From positions 9,841,273 through 9,905,272 of the forward strand of contig CM045767.1 of NCBI GenBank assembly GCA_025200525.1: a stretch of 64,000 nt of DNA, written 5' to 3'. A program made the translations under genes and the position numbers. Numbering within the stretch: position 1 is the first letter of the stretch; each line of letters starts with the position of its first letter. This DNA comes from Camellia lanceoleosa. Its lineage: Eukaryota > Streptophyta > Magnoliopsida > Ericales > Theaceae. The notes below the pieces were generated by a model. That model worked only from the letters and a program-made list of their open reading frames with translations, did no database searches and had not been told where the DNA came from. Shown here in pieces: positions 1 to 12,426 of the stretch.

Positions 1-553
1 TAAATTTTACCTATAAACTGATACCCTCAGGTAAAACTGATTCCTCCAAAATATTGATGCCCTCAGGCCTGATACCCAGACTTGCAAACTGATACATACA
101 TCCCTGTAGAGGCACACTCTAAAAGCACATAGCAAGTAAATGAGAGCCAAAACACCCCTATGGAGGGGTAGGGTTTCCTTGTCCTATTTTGTCAAGAGCT
201 AGGGTTTCACTACGCACGCAATGGTTTCAAACAACCTACAATCGGGTAAGCAACCTGTCCTAGTTTGGAATAGTCACTATGGATTTCGATATGTACTAGG
301 TCGAATGGTCAAAAAGGGTGCCCTAATAAAAATCGGGGTTTGTGTTCCCGTCGTGGCAGAGCCCGCAACCGGTCAGCCTTATGGCATGCTTTTCGAAGCG
401 AGCCTCCGGCAAACCGTTCAGGAATAACATACGGCAAACACGGTGTCCTGGGCGCACCAATGCAAATGTAATGCAAAGAGACACATAAGTGTAAACAAAA
501 CAAGATATCATGAGTTCGAGTCAAGCTCTCTAAATTCCCCAGCAGAGTTGCCA
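1..553 (-). mobile_element. Internal 5' leader of an Ogre-like Ty3/gypsy element (cut by window start)
   Basis: This stretch lies just inside the long LTR at 559-5785 when read on the minus strand, immediately after the primer-binding site. It holds no long reading frame on the minus strand and none of its short ORFs resembles a retroelement protein, so it is most likely the untranslated leader before gag. The coding part of the element would lie to the left of the window. The identification rests on the LTR termini and primer site, not on protein similarity. Confidence 0.65.
536..553 (-). other. Primer-binding site, tRNA-Arg type
   Basis: On the minus strand this reads TGGCAACTCTGCTGGGGA. 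It starts with TGG five bases inside the LTR end, as a retroelement primer-binding site should. It closely resembles the tRNA-Arg-complementary primer site known from Ogre-type elements (one G-to-A difference in the part I recall). This fixes the orientation of the element and marks which LTR is the 5' one. Confidence 0.75.
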
Positions 554-558
554 GAAAC

Positions 559-3500
559 TGTAGACCGCCCTGAGAACTCTCCGGACTCCGCGCTGCGAAG
601 GGCGCGAATTTCGTTTTGTTCTCTAGCTACTACAAGTTCAGACTCGTGTCACGGTTCTGAATCTAATCTCACAAAGTGCAATGCGAGACCGGTAAATCAC
701 CAAAGAGTCCAAATCCGATAAATCGTTTTGGAAAACTGATTTTTATAAAGAAGTGTCAAACATGGATTACTTTGCCAGATACAGAGTTACTACCTAAATA
801 TTTTTATTTTGGGGAAATTTAGGAAACCCTGACTCGTGCCTAAGGCCACGTGTTCGTCATCACCAAAGTTGTCTCGGCTCGGGAACTTGGGTACAAGAGG
901 AGAAAGTCATGCAATAAGCACCCCCGCTCGCCCGATCAAAGATCGGCCTTTACCAATATGATATGTTGTTTTTGAAAACACATGTGTTCTTATTCCGGTT
1001 ATTAACCTAGAATTACTATGTGATGCGCACAGCATACAAGTATAGACTAGATCGCCTAAGTTGGAACAAAACATTGCATATTCGTTTGTTTGAAAACAGT
1101 TTTAAAGTTTGATACTCGCAAGTAGGCTAAGACGCGGATTTCAATGAATTGTTCCAATTCAAGTAATCCAACCTTCACTCACAGGCATTCAAGCAGTTAA
1201 TTACAAAATCAGTTAGCCTCATGGCAAGCATGCCTTCATGGCAATCAATAACATACATGTAGTATGCTAAAGCGTAAACACTCACAGTGTACTCCAAGCC
1301 AAAACAGAAAATTAGTAGGAAATCATGCATGTAGTTCATATTAAGATGGCTAATGCAACACATGCGAAAATGCAACTAAAACAGGCTCGGCTATTCTAAG
1401 ATGTCATGTGAATGCAACTTGATCACATACTGTTGAACACGTATTCAAGTAAATGTATTGAAATACAATGCAGTTAGTATGATGCGCCGAGTCCGATACA
1501 TGTAATACAGATGAATGATGCGCACATGCAAGCATAAGGTATGCTAATCAAAATATACCCTAAAACCAACCATCGTAAGCGGTTAAGTAAAAGGGAGAAA
1601 GAAATTGAGATTGGAAGACATGCATCACACACACGCACGCTAATTACAACAATTGGCCCTTTCGACGGAGGGTCCGAATAAGAAGCTAACTAGCTAATCT
1701 AAGCTAATTAAACTAATTATTACATCACAAAACTAGCTAACTAACAAGCCAACTAATTAAGCTATTACAACACAAATTGAATAGTTAAACGCATTAACTA
1801 ATTAGGTACAAAACCAAAGCATAAACTAGCTAAGCAAATTAGATAAGTAAAGCAGTAAAGCAATGTCCACAGAGAGAGAAAAATGTGCGCATGCTCGGTC
1901 GCCTCATTCAAAAATCCGTCGCGATGCCCCGATTTGCCTCTGTTCGCAACTGTTCTCAGAACCTTGCACCAAGCTCCAGAAAGCTTCTAACTCACCTTGG
2001 GGACCTGTGGGAGGGCTGCCGACCACCTAGGGATGTTTCCAGCCACTGGCCAACCACCTATCTTTGTTGCAGACTAGAAAAAGTGGTCGGCCAGCTAGTT
2101 TTTCTGGTCGGCCAACCAGTTGTTGCTGCATTTCTCTAATTTGCTGCAACAGAGAGCAAGAAAGGGCATGGCAATGTATTTGCAAGATATGTGTGCACAA
2201 CCACCCTCCCTATCATTTCATAAGCTCAAGGAAGTGTGGTTCTCAACCTTCAGGCCACCAATCACGCATCTCGATGCATGATGGCCGAGAAGCCAAATTG
2301 CACAATTCAATATAGAATGAATGCAATGATAAACACATAAATGCCTTGAACTCTATCATGTATGATTAAGAGTGTCGGCGACCGAGAAATGAGGCACGTT
2401 TTATCACTTTAAGTATGAAACGTCCCTCGTTTCTCGTGTTTGAACTAACACCTATTCCAAACAAAATGCAACAAATAACATGGCATGCACAATGCAATGC
2501 AACATCAAGCATGCACATATGCCATGCGACTCAAGCATGCGAGCATGCAATACAATAAAACAAGCATGCAAACAACATGCGAGGGACAAGCATGAAAACA
2601 TGCAATGCAATGTAATCATAGCATACTCAATGCTAATGGCATGCATACTTAATGCAAAGCAACAAAAAGGCATACACAATGCAAACAACAACATAACATG
2701 TACAACATGATGTAACATGGCATACACAATACTCAATGGACTTAAACCGAATGTGAGTAGACCTCAGTCATGCCCAAAACAATAGCCATAATAATGAAAC
2801 TAAGGCATGAAGTACAAAGTAAATTCATGCACAATGCAAAGGCCAATTGACCAGGCATAAGAGCACAACTCTCAAGAGTGCTCAAGGAGTGACAAACATA
2901 GAAGTGTAACAACACTAAGTGCAATGAAATTAAGTAAGAAATGATGCCAAATCATTCAAACAACACAAGTATAGCATGCAAAGGTCCTAAAGCATTAGAA
3001 CTAGCAAAGAGGACTACAAAGGGGCATGCAATACGTGGCAGAAATGCATGAACCAACCATGGACAGAGCTGGAATAGGTCTAAACAAGGACCAAAACATA
3101 TTGAAATGAGGGCTCAAAGGCCTAGGCATGCATGCATACAAGCTAAGCCACAAACAAGGTAATAATGCACAACATTCAAAGGCACTTAAAGAGTGAATGA
3201 AATAGGAACATGGCAGTCCTATATGCTCTGAAATGTCATGTGAAATGATGCCAAATCATATACACAACACAAATGAAGCATGCTATGAAGCTCAAAGCTT
3301 GAAACTAGCACAGGCACTTGTACTACAACTATGCAAAACATGAAACATATGGCAAGGGCAACCCAAAACAGTCCTAGAACATGTCAAAATGATACCAAAA
3401 CATGTATGGAAGATAGCCAAAACAAGCTAGCATGAAGGGCATAAGGCATGGAATAGGCAAGGTCAAAAGGGAGGGTTACACTACACCTATCAAGACCAAG

Positions 3501-5785
3501 CATGGGATGGCTTCGCCAACAAAAATCAGAGTTATATCATAGCAAGATAACCCCCAAAACGCATTGAAATGCTAGCTCACAAGCTTAGGCATGAAGGCAT
3601 ACGCAATGGTTCATGTTAAGGCATAAAGGGCAAACCCTCCAACGCATTGAATGAGTGAAAGATGCAAGTGCATGACCATGAAACATGCACTAAAATCTTA
3701 TAACAAATGATGCCAAATCATTCAAATAGGCCAAGCAATGCATGCTAGTGGCTTTGATACACAAGGCTAACAAGCTAGAATATACTATAGCTATACAAAG
3801 CATGGCATGCATGACCAAAACAACACAAATCAGAGCTTAAGTATGCTAAAACATGGATAAAAGCTTCTTGAAGTTAAGCCAAAAACACGCTAGAATGATA
3901 GTCTAAAGCATGGTACACATTAGGCTAGTTTATGGAATTGCACAACAAGTGCATGGAGCATGCAAGACCAACCAAATCAAACCTTAACAGAGGTATGACA
4001 TGGAAAAACATTACCAAAAACATACTGAAATGGAGTCAACATAAGCTAGAAAGACATGCTACTTCATGAAGCATACAAGACTAGTTTATGAAATTTACAC
4101 TACAAGTGTATAAGGCATGCAAGAGCCAACCAAACCAGCCCAAAATAGATCTAAGGCATATTAAAACAACACCAAAAACCTACTGAGATGGTCCCAAAAC
4201 AAGCTAGAAAGACATGCTCAAACATAAGGCACACAAAGCTAGTTTGTAAGATTTACACTACAAGTGTATAAGGCATGCATGGAATGACCAAACCAAGTCA
4301 AAACAGATTTGAGGCATGCTGAAATAACCCCAAATACATGCTAAGAACAAGCCAACACAAGCTTAACAAACATGCTCAAACATAAGGTAAATGAAGCAAG
4401 TATTCAAAATATAAGGAGATGGGATGACCCTCTCCTACTTGGGACCCCAAAACCACCTTTCCACCACTGAAAATCCTCTAAATTTCAGTGGTAGAAAGGT
4501 CATGCAAAGGCTAGAACAAGAGCCAAAAGGGATAGCTCAAAACAAGGCCTAACAAGGCCTAAGAGGGGGTAGACCACCCCCAACAAAAAAGTGACCTTAA
4601 ACAAACATTTTAAGGACTGAAAAATAGAACTTTTTGCAGTAGAAAGTTAAGCTTAAATCAAAATAGGTCCAAAAACTTTAGCAAAATCATGGGATTTAAG
4701 GGTTAGAAGCTCACCCTTGATGAACACCTTCAAAACCACAACTCCAGCAGGTTTTCCAAGCTCAAACCAATCCGACAACACCAAAACCCGCTCCTAAGCA
4801 CCTCAGCAACAAAAGGATGGTGTTTGAGTGTGTGTTTGTGTGTTAAAGTATGATAAACTACACTTTAAGGCACAACAATGAAGAACAAGAGCAAGATACA
4901 AAATCTGAACCTAGAGGAGGGAGGAGGAGGTTCTCTCTTATAGAGAACCAATGCTCAAGCTTATTGGACAAGCTTAGGGTTCAACGCCATCCCTCTATAC
5001 ACGTGTATGGAGGATGGTTTTAGTGCCTTCCAGCTGTGACAGCTGGATGAAAATATCTCCAAAAATGTGACAAAAAGCAGCCAACCACTTGAAGTGGTCG
5101 GCCAGCTACTTGAAGTGGTCGGCCATGGTGGGAGAAGGTCTAGAGCCTGAAAACATTGCAATGGTGTGGTGGCCGACCAGAAAAGGTGGCCCAAAGACCA
5201 AGAAAACCAGTTGGCTGACCAGAAAACTGGTTGGCGGGGAGGAAAGTGGTCTCCAAGGTGAAGAACTGGTCTCCCACCCTTGTACCACCTTCCAAACAAG
5301 GAAAACAAGGTTTGTACCAAAAACAAATCAAAACGGATGCATGGCAAAAGTTCGGGAGGCAAGGCACGCGGCCGAAAGCCTCGAAAACTAGTCTACGGGC
5401 ATCAAAAGTGGTCTCCTAGACCACAGTGTTCCTCTAGGCAGAGGCAACAAGGTGTGGTTCAAAAACCATGCCAAACAGAGAACGTTAAGTGGTCCTGAGT
5501 CAAGGCACGCGGCCAAAGGCTCCGAAAATAGGAAACTGGTCTCTAAGCGCAAAAAGTGGTCTACAACCACAAAAGGATGGTCTACCAGACCTTTCCCTCT
5601 CTCCAGGGAAGAGAAACAAGGTTCAGTCCGCAAACCGAGCCAAAGCACAAAAAGTTCAGAGGCCCGGAGGCAAGGCTCTCAGCCAAAAACTCTGAAACCT
5701 TGAAACGAGCACGACATACACAATCACCGAGCGCTCAATCGATGACGTCTAAATCTTAAGGTCAGTCAAAAATGGGGTGTCTACA
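559..5785 (-). mobile_element. 5.2 kb 5' LTR of an Ogre-like Ty3/gypsy retrotransposon
   Basis: Read on the minus strand the segment starts TGTAGACACCCC and ends GGTCTACA, so it has a TGTAGA/TCTACA terminal inverted repeat. A 5-base gap and the tRNA-Arg type primer site follow. Its length of about 5.2 kb is in the range known for Ogre LTRs and far above most other plant LTRs. The interior is noncoding, with a CATGC/ATGCAA-rich tract around 2460-4400 and repeated GTGGTCGGCCA units near 2050-2130 and 5090-5125. The partner LTR lies outside the window, so the target duplication cannot be confirmed; the candidate flank is ctaga (5786-5790 side). Confidence 0.78.
4936..4942 (-). promoter_or_regulatory. 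Candidate TATA box of the Ogre-like LTR
   Basis: The minus strand reads CTATAAGAGAG here, with an ATTGG about 10 bases upstream. If this is the LTR promoter, U3 would be about 0.85 kb and R plus U5 more than 4 kb. It is chosen only by motif and position; the transcript start is not visible. Confidence 0.4.
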
Positions 5786-6125
5786 CTAGACAAGACAAAA
5801 TTAGGAATGAGTGTAATCGGGAATAGGTAGGAGTAACACCGATAGAAGATAAATTGAGAGAGAATTGATTGAGATGGTTTGATCATATTCAACGGAGACC
5901 AACAGAGACAGTAGTGAAAAGATGCGATGCTGTAACGGTAGATGGAAGTGTTAGGGGACGGGGTAAGCCTAAATTAACGTTGGTTAGCGTTGTAAATAGA
6001 GATATAGATCTACTTAATTTGACTAACAAAATGGCCTTTGATAGCGCCGTGTGGAGAAAAAGGATTTATGTAGCCGACCCTATTTGATGGAACTTAAGAC
6101 TTGGTTTGGTTTGGTTTGATTTGGT
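5786..6125 (+). pseudogene. 3' remnant of an RTE-clade LINE
   Basis: The frame at 5869-6085 encodes the C-terminal tail of an RTE LINE polyprotein (RWF-HIQRRP near the start, GRGKPKLTL in the middle, W-KRIYVADP at the end). It aligns base for base with the fuller copy at 23367-23705, including the shared leader around ACACCGATAGAAGATAA. After the stop it ends in a short TTGGTTTGG-type repeat, typical of RTE 3' ends. Its 5' part is cut off precisely at the LTR boundary 5785/5786, which shows the Ogre-like element inserted into this LINE copy. Confidence 0.8.
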
Positions 6126-8399
6126 TATTAAAAACTGATATCTATGTTAAAAGTTATATTATTTTAAAGTTTAATATTTTGATAATAATGATATGTGTTG
6201 AATTTTTAAAAAAAAACTTTTTGTGCTTATCCTTAATATATTAAAGTTTTATTATGAGAGGGTTTTGACCAAATCTCCCAAGAAGAAAATTAGTCATAAT
6301 AAATAATAAAATGACATAACTGCGGGTGCATATAGTACACTTCTTTCAAGGGTATGTCTATTTTTCCAATATACATTATAATTGGGTATCCGGATTAATT
6401 TACATGCACCTCAATTAATTTTAGGAGATTAATCTCACAGTCCACTTATAAGGGTCTCATTTAAAACCAAAGCAAATGGCCTATATAGACTGACCTCAAG
6501 GAGTTTATACCATTGGTCCTCCTAAATTAAGCTAAGACTCGTTTAGAAATTGACTATTATTGTTAATTTTTTTGATTTAAAAAAAAATAGTGCAAAAAAC
6601 TAAAGAATAATATGATAATTTATACTAACTTTTTAATTATTTTAACTTATTAACAAACGAAGCCTAAGTTTCAATTTAGTTTTCATACTTTTGTCACTTA
6701 CCGTTACAATTTTAAATGATTATATAAAATTAGGACTAAATTAAAATTTAAAAGAAATTATATGAACTATTGATGTAATTTTACCATGACACCATGATCC
6801 CTATAACTTCTTTTTAATTACTTTGGTCACCTTAGTTTTGCATGTAATCTGTTTTTTGTTCAAAATATTAATAACATATGACAAAAGAATACAATTACAA
6901 TAAAACTGAAAGTATGGGTTGGAATTATTTAAATTAAAACTATAGGAATTAAAAGTAATATTTATCAATATTTTGTTTAGTAAATTACATTGACCTCCCT
7001 AGTTTATATATATATATATATATAAAATAAACTCTATATAATTACATTGGGCTTTTAGTTTACATAATACTTAATCAAATTTTTTTTAGTGATTCGTTCA
7101 TCATGTAGTTGAAAAAATGTAATCATCTCTTTTTCTATTGGAATATATATTTTATCTTTTTAAAATTGTGTTTTCACACTATATTAGTTTTGGTGTCAAT
7201 AATAATTTTATTAAAATAGAGATCAGTATAATTGTAATATAATTGTGAGATTTGCTATATATATATATTTTTTTTTAAAAAATTTTAAAAATTAATATAT
7301 AATTTACTTCTTATTTATTTATTTATTAGGAGGAATCTCACCAGGGTGTTCCACGTTAGACTCACTCATGTAGTGTAAATCACAATTATTGGTTGAGTCT
7401 TGAAAACACCAACGAGAGTGGAACACAATTACGTATAAATTTACCGTTGATTAAGCTCTATTTGTTTGGACGAAAAATATTTGTTTATGTTTGGTGGTGA
7501 TAGTAGTGAAAGAAAGGTAGAGGTAGAGGTAGAGATAAAGATAATGACATAATGGTATGGTGATGGCAAAGGTAATAGTGATGGCAATAGTAATAATAAC
7601 GGTGATTGTGGTAATGATGGTGTGGTGGTTGAGGTATGAGTGGTGGTGGTGGTGGTGGTGGTGTGGTGGTGGAGGTAAAATTTTAATTTGAAAAATATTT
7701 TTCTCCTTTTAAAAGTAAAAATTATTTTTCTATACAATAGACTTGTTTTTCATTAACCATAAAAAATATTTTCCATTTATTTTCATTTTTATCATATCAA
7801 ACAATAAATTTTTTTTTTTTTTTTTAAATATTCTTTATCCCAACAGACGAAATGTAAAATCTAACTTTTTGCCGCTAGGCTGCGTGTTCGAGTTATAATT
7901 TTTTTTCATAAAGCTACTCCCACCATCTTTTATTTGAACTTGTTTTCACAAACTTTCACTAATTCAAGCAACATAACAAAATTGTGAAAAAAAATTGTAT
8001 AAAAAAATTTGTAACGATTGTTTTTTCTCTTCTGCTTTTTGTTGATCCTGTTGTTTAGAAAAGGTAATTCATTCAACCCTCCAACTTTGCTAAACAAACT
8101 TTATTGCAGTATCTATATATGAGATAATAAATAATTTTTAATATATAAATATAGTCATTATAGTGTTCAGCATAAATGTTTTAAATGTCAAAATTTGTTT
8201 CTTATCTTATTATACACAACAATAATATTACGCTTATCTTTTTTTTGATTATTATCACATTTTTTTACTTGATGTGCATGTCCCAAATGATTAAATATTA
8301 ATGAGTAGTTAAATATTAATGAGATTTACTTAGAACTTCTTGTATTTATTATGATTGCGGGTTCGACACATTATATAGTATAGAAAATGGGATAACAAA
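6126..8399. other. AT-rich intergenic region
   Basis: No gene is visible. It contains a TA microsatellite at about 7004-7024, a purine-rich tract with GGT/GTG triplet runs at 7500-7675, poly-T runs near 7808-7825, and a diverged dispersed repeat at about 6985-7260 that resembles stretches near 12985-13255 and 23750-24090. The minus-strand ORF over the GGT tract encodes only Thr/Ser/Pro/Leu low-complexity sequence and looks spurious. Confidence 0.7.
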
Positions 8400-8695
8400 A
8401 TAGGTAAACTACCAATAGGTCTTACTTTGGAGACTTATTACTCAATAGGTCCTACTTTGGAGACTTATTACCCATTAAGTCCTATTTGATATAATTTATT
8501 AAGTGATAAAAATAAATTTATCAGTCTTTTTTTTTATGAATAATTTTATAGTGATAAATTTATCAGTCTTTTTATTTTATGAATAAATTTTTAGTGATAG
8601 ATTTATCACTCTCTTATTTTTATAGTGTTAAATTTATTAGTTAGGACCTGTAGGTAAATAAGTCTAATTAACAGGACTAATTGGTAAGTACCCCT
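8400..8695. repeat. Foldback (inverted-repeat) MITE-like element
   Basis: The left end contains CCAATAGGTCTTACTTTGG and a second near-identical unit 35 bases later (ACTCAATAGGTCCTACTTTGG region). The right end carries AGGACTAATTGGTAAGTA, the inverted version of the left edge. Inside are three diverged copies of a TTTATCAGTCTTTTT-type unit. There is no coding content. Terminal inverted repeats with a short noncoding interior suggest a miniature foldback element; a target duplication is not clear. Confidence 0.5.
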
Positions 8696-9433
8696 AACAA
8701 AATTTGTTAAGTATAACATTATTCTATTTACGAAATGAAAAACACATTTTTCATATGCTAAAAAAAAATCACCCGAAAATATTTCAAACAAAGCAAAATC
8801 GATACTTTTCATTTGATATTTGATAAATAACTGTGCACTGAACCCAAGGGATTTGATAGTGGGAGTAGATGCAACTAAAGGCTTATCATAAGAGAGTGTT
8901 TGGTGTGTTAGCAATTACTCTTTAATGAGAGGTTAGAGCATTGCTATCTAAGATATTAAAAAAATAAATAAAAAAATTAGACCTAATTTTTAAGTCCGAC
9001 AATCAATTAGAATATTAAAAACAACACTCTCACTCATGAGAAGTTATTGGTCGGACATTGTCAAGTGATGCCCCAACCATATTGTGATTAGTGGAGAGAA
9101 CAGAACCCACGAATTTGTCTTAGGTAATTAAGAAATATGAGGGGACATGATGAATTGTAATTGGTGAGGAGTATGGCTACGTAGTGTCTCTGGATCAATC
9201 AATAATTTTTCATTTTCTTATATCTTCTCTAATCATCAACCGATCATATTACTTATATATCATTAAGTCCAAAAAATGAATTTAAAAAATAAATTTATAT
9301 ATCATTTCCGATAAAGTTATACATAATCCAAGATTTATATAAACGTATACAAATATTGCATGACATTAATGGGGAGCTAACTCAATTGACCAAGGAGAGT
9401 TGAAGGCAAGACTCCTATAGATCCATTGCTTAA

Positions 9434-9434
<1 letters not shown>

Positions 9435-9469
<35 letters not shown>

Positions 9470-9491
9470 TATTATTATTATTATTATTATA
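9435..9491. repeat. Palindromic (AAT)n-(ATT)n microsatellite
   Basis: A run of AAT triplets switches directly to ATT triplets near 9469, so the two halves are reverse complements and can form a hairpin. A simple slippage microsatellite does not normally switch strand sense, so an inverted duplication is likely. Confidence 0.85.
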
Positions 9492-10924
9492 TTTAATCTC
9501 TTCATTTTATGCGAAATTTTATTTTGATCTCTGTAATTTTAATTCATATTGTACTTCCATTTTCATTTCAATGTAGTCCCTCCCTCAATTGCCATTAAAA
9601 TTTTGGACCCAAAAAGGCCACATGTAACTCACATGTAAATTTTATTAATTTCCATACAAGAAATAAATAAATTGCATTGTTGATTCTTATAGTTTTTTCA
9701 AATTTTAGTTTGATCCTCTAATTTCACAGATGAACTATATTGACACGAAATTGCAAGTGTGAAAATTAAATTAATAAAAAATAGTTTTTTGAGTTTTTAA
9801 TTCGTATTTTTGTATTTTTAATATTTTTAAAATATTTTAATCAAATTTTTTTTAAAATTTTTTTTGATCCACTTAATCTTAATGTACTTAAAAAGTAAAA
9901 AATTTATACAAAATTTTTTAAAAATTGATTGAATACAACAAAATATAAAAATATTTTGAATTTTCGTATTTTTAAAATTTTTTTTGTATTTAGTGATTTT
10001 CTTTTTTTTTAAAAAATTATAAATATTATACTTTTAAACATATTTAGATTAGGTGAGTTTAAAAAATAAAAAAATTCTAAAATATTAAAAAAATTTACTA
10101 AAAATATAAAAAATAAAAAAAAAATACAATTTTTTTTAATAGTGGACTCAATTTTGTGAAACCAAACCTGTTGAATAATTCTGATCCAAAGATGTATATT
10201 GTAGGAAGTAGATGTGTGTTCTGATAGAAAGCTGGTGAGGTGTACCATTATCCATCAATTAATGTGCTGGTTTATAAGAAACACAAAAAAATCTTCATTA
10301 GATACCCACATGGGTGAAAAAAAAATCTCGATTTATATAAGTTTAATATAGAGAGATTTATTAGGAATTTTTTTTTATAAATATTTATATTTTAATTAGT
10401 TCATAAGATATTTTTGTATTTTAATAAATCATATTATTTGAACATTTGATCTACCAAATCCTAATTCTCATATTTAAAGAATTTTATGGATATTTTTATC
10501 CTTACAAATATTTTTTTAATGGTTAGTAATTTAATGATGTAAACATTCATATTTTACAATGTGAATATTCACATTGACATATTACCATTCATATTGATGG
10601 TGTGAACATTCACATCACGGAACATTCATACTGTAAATGTGAATATTATTAGGAGGTATTTTGATAATTATGTCACTCATAGAACTTATTGGAATATAAG
10701 AAAATAATGTGAATTAAATGGAACATAAGTAGGTGAAAAGAAATTTATGAAAAAGTGTCCCTTTAATATAATTATATTTGATTATTTTAAAGTTTTTATT
10801 TAGAGAAAATTATTAAAAAGTTCAATTTAAAAATGTATAAGGCCTTAGGTTCGGTAGATATTTTTTTGTTGGTAAAAAGTATTATTTGTGAAATAGGTTG
10901 GTGAAAAGTCCTTTTATTTGTTTT

Positions 10925-11235
10925 GAAGAACATTTTGTTTCTGATTTTACCCCTTAATTTATCTGTTCAATTTTTTTATCTGTTGACTATTTGTTTAAAA
11001 AATTTCCCTATTTGTTTAATTTTTTCCTATCTGTCCAATTTTTTTACTTATCTATTCAGTTTTTTCTCTATCTGTTCAAAATATGTGAATTTCTCTCTTT
11101 ATCTGTTTAAAACTTGTCCTAATGTTCCCTATTTGTTGAAATTTACCTGTTCAAAATTGAACATATCCAATACAAATTCTTTAAAACCTATCTATTCAAA
11201 ATTGAACAGATCTATCCAAATATTTTTTTAATATT
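10925..11235. repeat. Degenerate ~20-bp tandem array (CTATCTGTTCAATTTTTT-like)
   Basis: More than ten diverged copies of a unit resembling CTATCTGTTCAATTTTTT follow each other, becoming less regular to the right. The array creates a long hydrophobic ORF on the plus strand (10923-11231), which I regard as a by-product of pyrimidine-rich repeats. Confidence 0.6.
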
Positions 11236-11589
11236 GCAAATGTTTCATCATCATCATCACCATCATCATCATTATCATAATCATCATCAACAGCAACAAC
11301 AAATTATCAACAATAAAAATTTTTAAAAAATCCATCAATTTTGTGTAATCAACAACAAGAATAATCAAAAACTCCAAAATAAATAAATAAAAAATGAGCA
11401 GAATTGGAGAAATCTAAGAACAAAGTATTCTCAAATCACTTTCTTATTCTCCTCTATAACCTAAACTACGAATTTAATAAATGTATAATATATAATAACA
11501 ATAAATACAGAATCCCTCACACTTGATCAAAAACAAACACTTACAGAAAAGGGATATAAACATATGTGTATATATATATATATATATAT

Positions 11590-12415
11590 ATGCATCTGAG
11601 AGAGGGATTCACACCGTACAAGTAGGTCGAGCTAAGTAAGGATTTAGGTTGTTGTCTTGGGCCTTAGGGTTGGTCTGGAGAGACGCCCAATGTTGGGCCG
11701 AGGTATTCAGTCAGTTTGGTCCGAGGCTGAGGTTGATGGTGTTGCTCTCAATCGAACTGAGGGGCAGCTTTCGATCTCGGCCAGATAGAGGAATGACCGA
11801 GATTGGCGACTCGGTTGCAAGTAGACTAACCATGTCAGCTTTAGCTCAATGTTGGGCAAGGCTGGCTTAGACGAGTTCGACTGACTTGACCGAGCCGTAG
11901 ATGATCGGCTGGGTATCTCGAAGCGTAGCCACTTGGTAGAAGTTGCTCTTGTAGGCTACCACGCGCCGGGTTGTGGATAACTTAGCAAGGACTGTAATGT
12001 GGCCCAACTGAAGAGTAGAGGAAACCCATTGTCTGTACACGTCAATACCGTTTGGTTGTTTTGTCGATATTGTTTTGCAGTATTGTCACGCACACATGTG
12101 TGAGATGAGGACAGGATAGTACATCTAAGTGTCCAATAAATGACGAGCGAGGTAGTGCATACACAAACTATATAAACCCTACAGCGCCTCCATACAACAG
12201 GTTTGCAATCTTCCTTACACTGAGCTATCTTCTCTTTTGTCTTCTTCTTTCTAAGGGTGCTAACTTGACCGCCAGAGGGGCTTTTCGGCAACACACCCAC
12301 TAGGTAGCTCACCGTCACTGTGTTCCTAGCTTCAACAACGTTGTTCAAAGTGACACAAAACTTGGACGTAAGGAATACGGAAACGTAAAATATTTGCTCC
12401 CCGTATAGTATCAAT
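11590..12415 (+). mobile_element. LTR-like fragment (probable decayed solo LTR, Ty3/gypsy type)
   Basis: This segment is clearly more GC-rich than its surroundings and has LTR architecture: CTATATAAACCC (TATA box, about 12166) followed about 95 bases later by GCTAACTTGACCGCCAGAGG, which matches the transcript-start/R-region style of many plant gypsy LTRs. Compare CTTGACTTGATCGTCAGAGTG in the Tat LTR at about 46560. I could not locate clean TG...CA ends or a target duplication, so the boundaries are approximate. No coding domain is present. Confidence 0.45.
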
Positions 12416-12426
12416 GAATCAAAGAT

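Larger units (their letters stand above)
8696..11575. other. AT-rich intergenic region
   Basis: No gene is supported. It holds the AAT/ATT palindromic microsatellite, a small cluster of GTGAATATTCACA-like palindromes at about 10535-10640, the degenerate array at 10925-11235, an ATC-triplet run at 11245-11290 and a TA microsatellite at about 11570-11591. Confidence 0.65.

Noticed and set aside
2452..2736. 94-residue minus ORF and its plus-strand shadow
   Set aside because: Produced by the CATGC/ATGCAA-rich tract; composition is Met/His/Cys/Leu low complexity on both strands.
4961..5703. Overlapping ORFs of 60-133 codons on both strands
   Set aside because: They lie inside the long LTR, in a GTGGTCGGCC-repeat area, overlap each other in several frames and match no protein family.
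7441..7737. 98-residue minus ORF
   Set aside because: Encoded by a GGT/GTG simple repeat, giving Thr/Ser/Leu runs; no start context or domain.
11956..12414. 152-residue minus ORF
   Set aside because: Lies antisense within the LTR-like fragment; frame is open by chance in GC-richer DNA.
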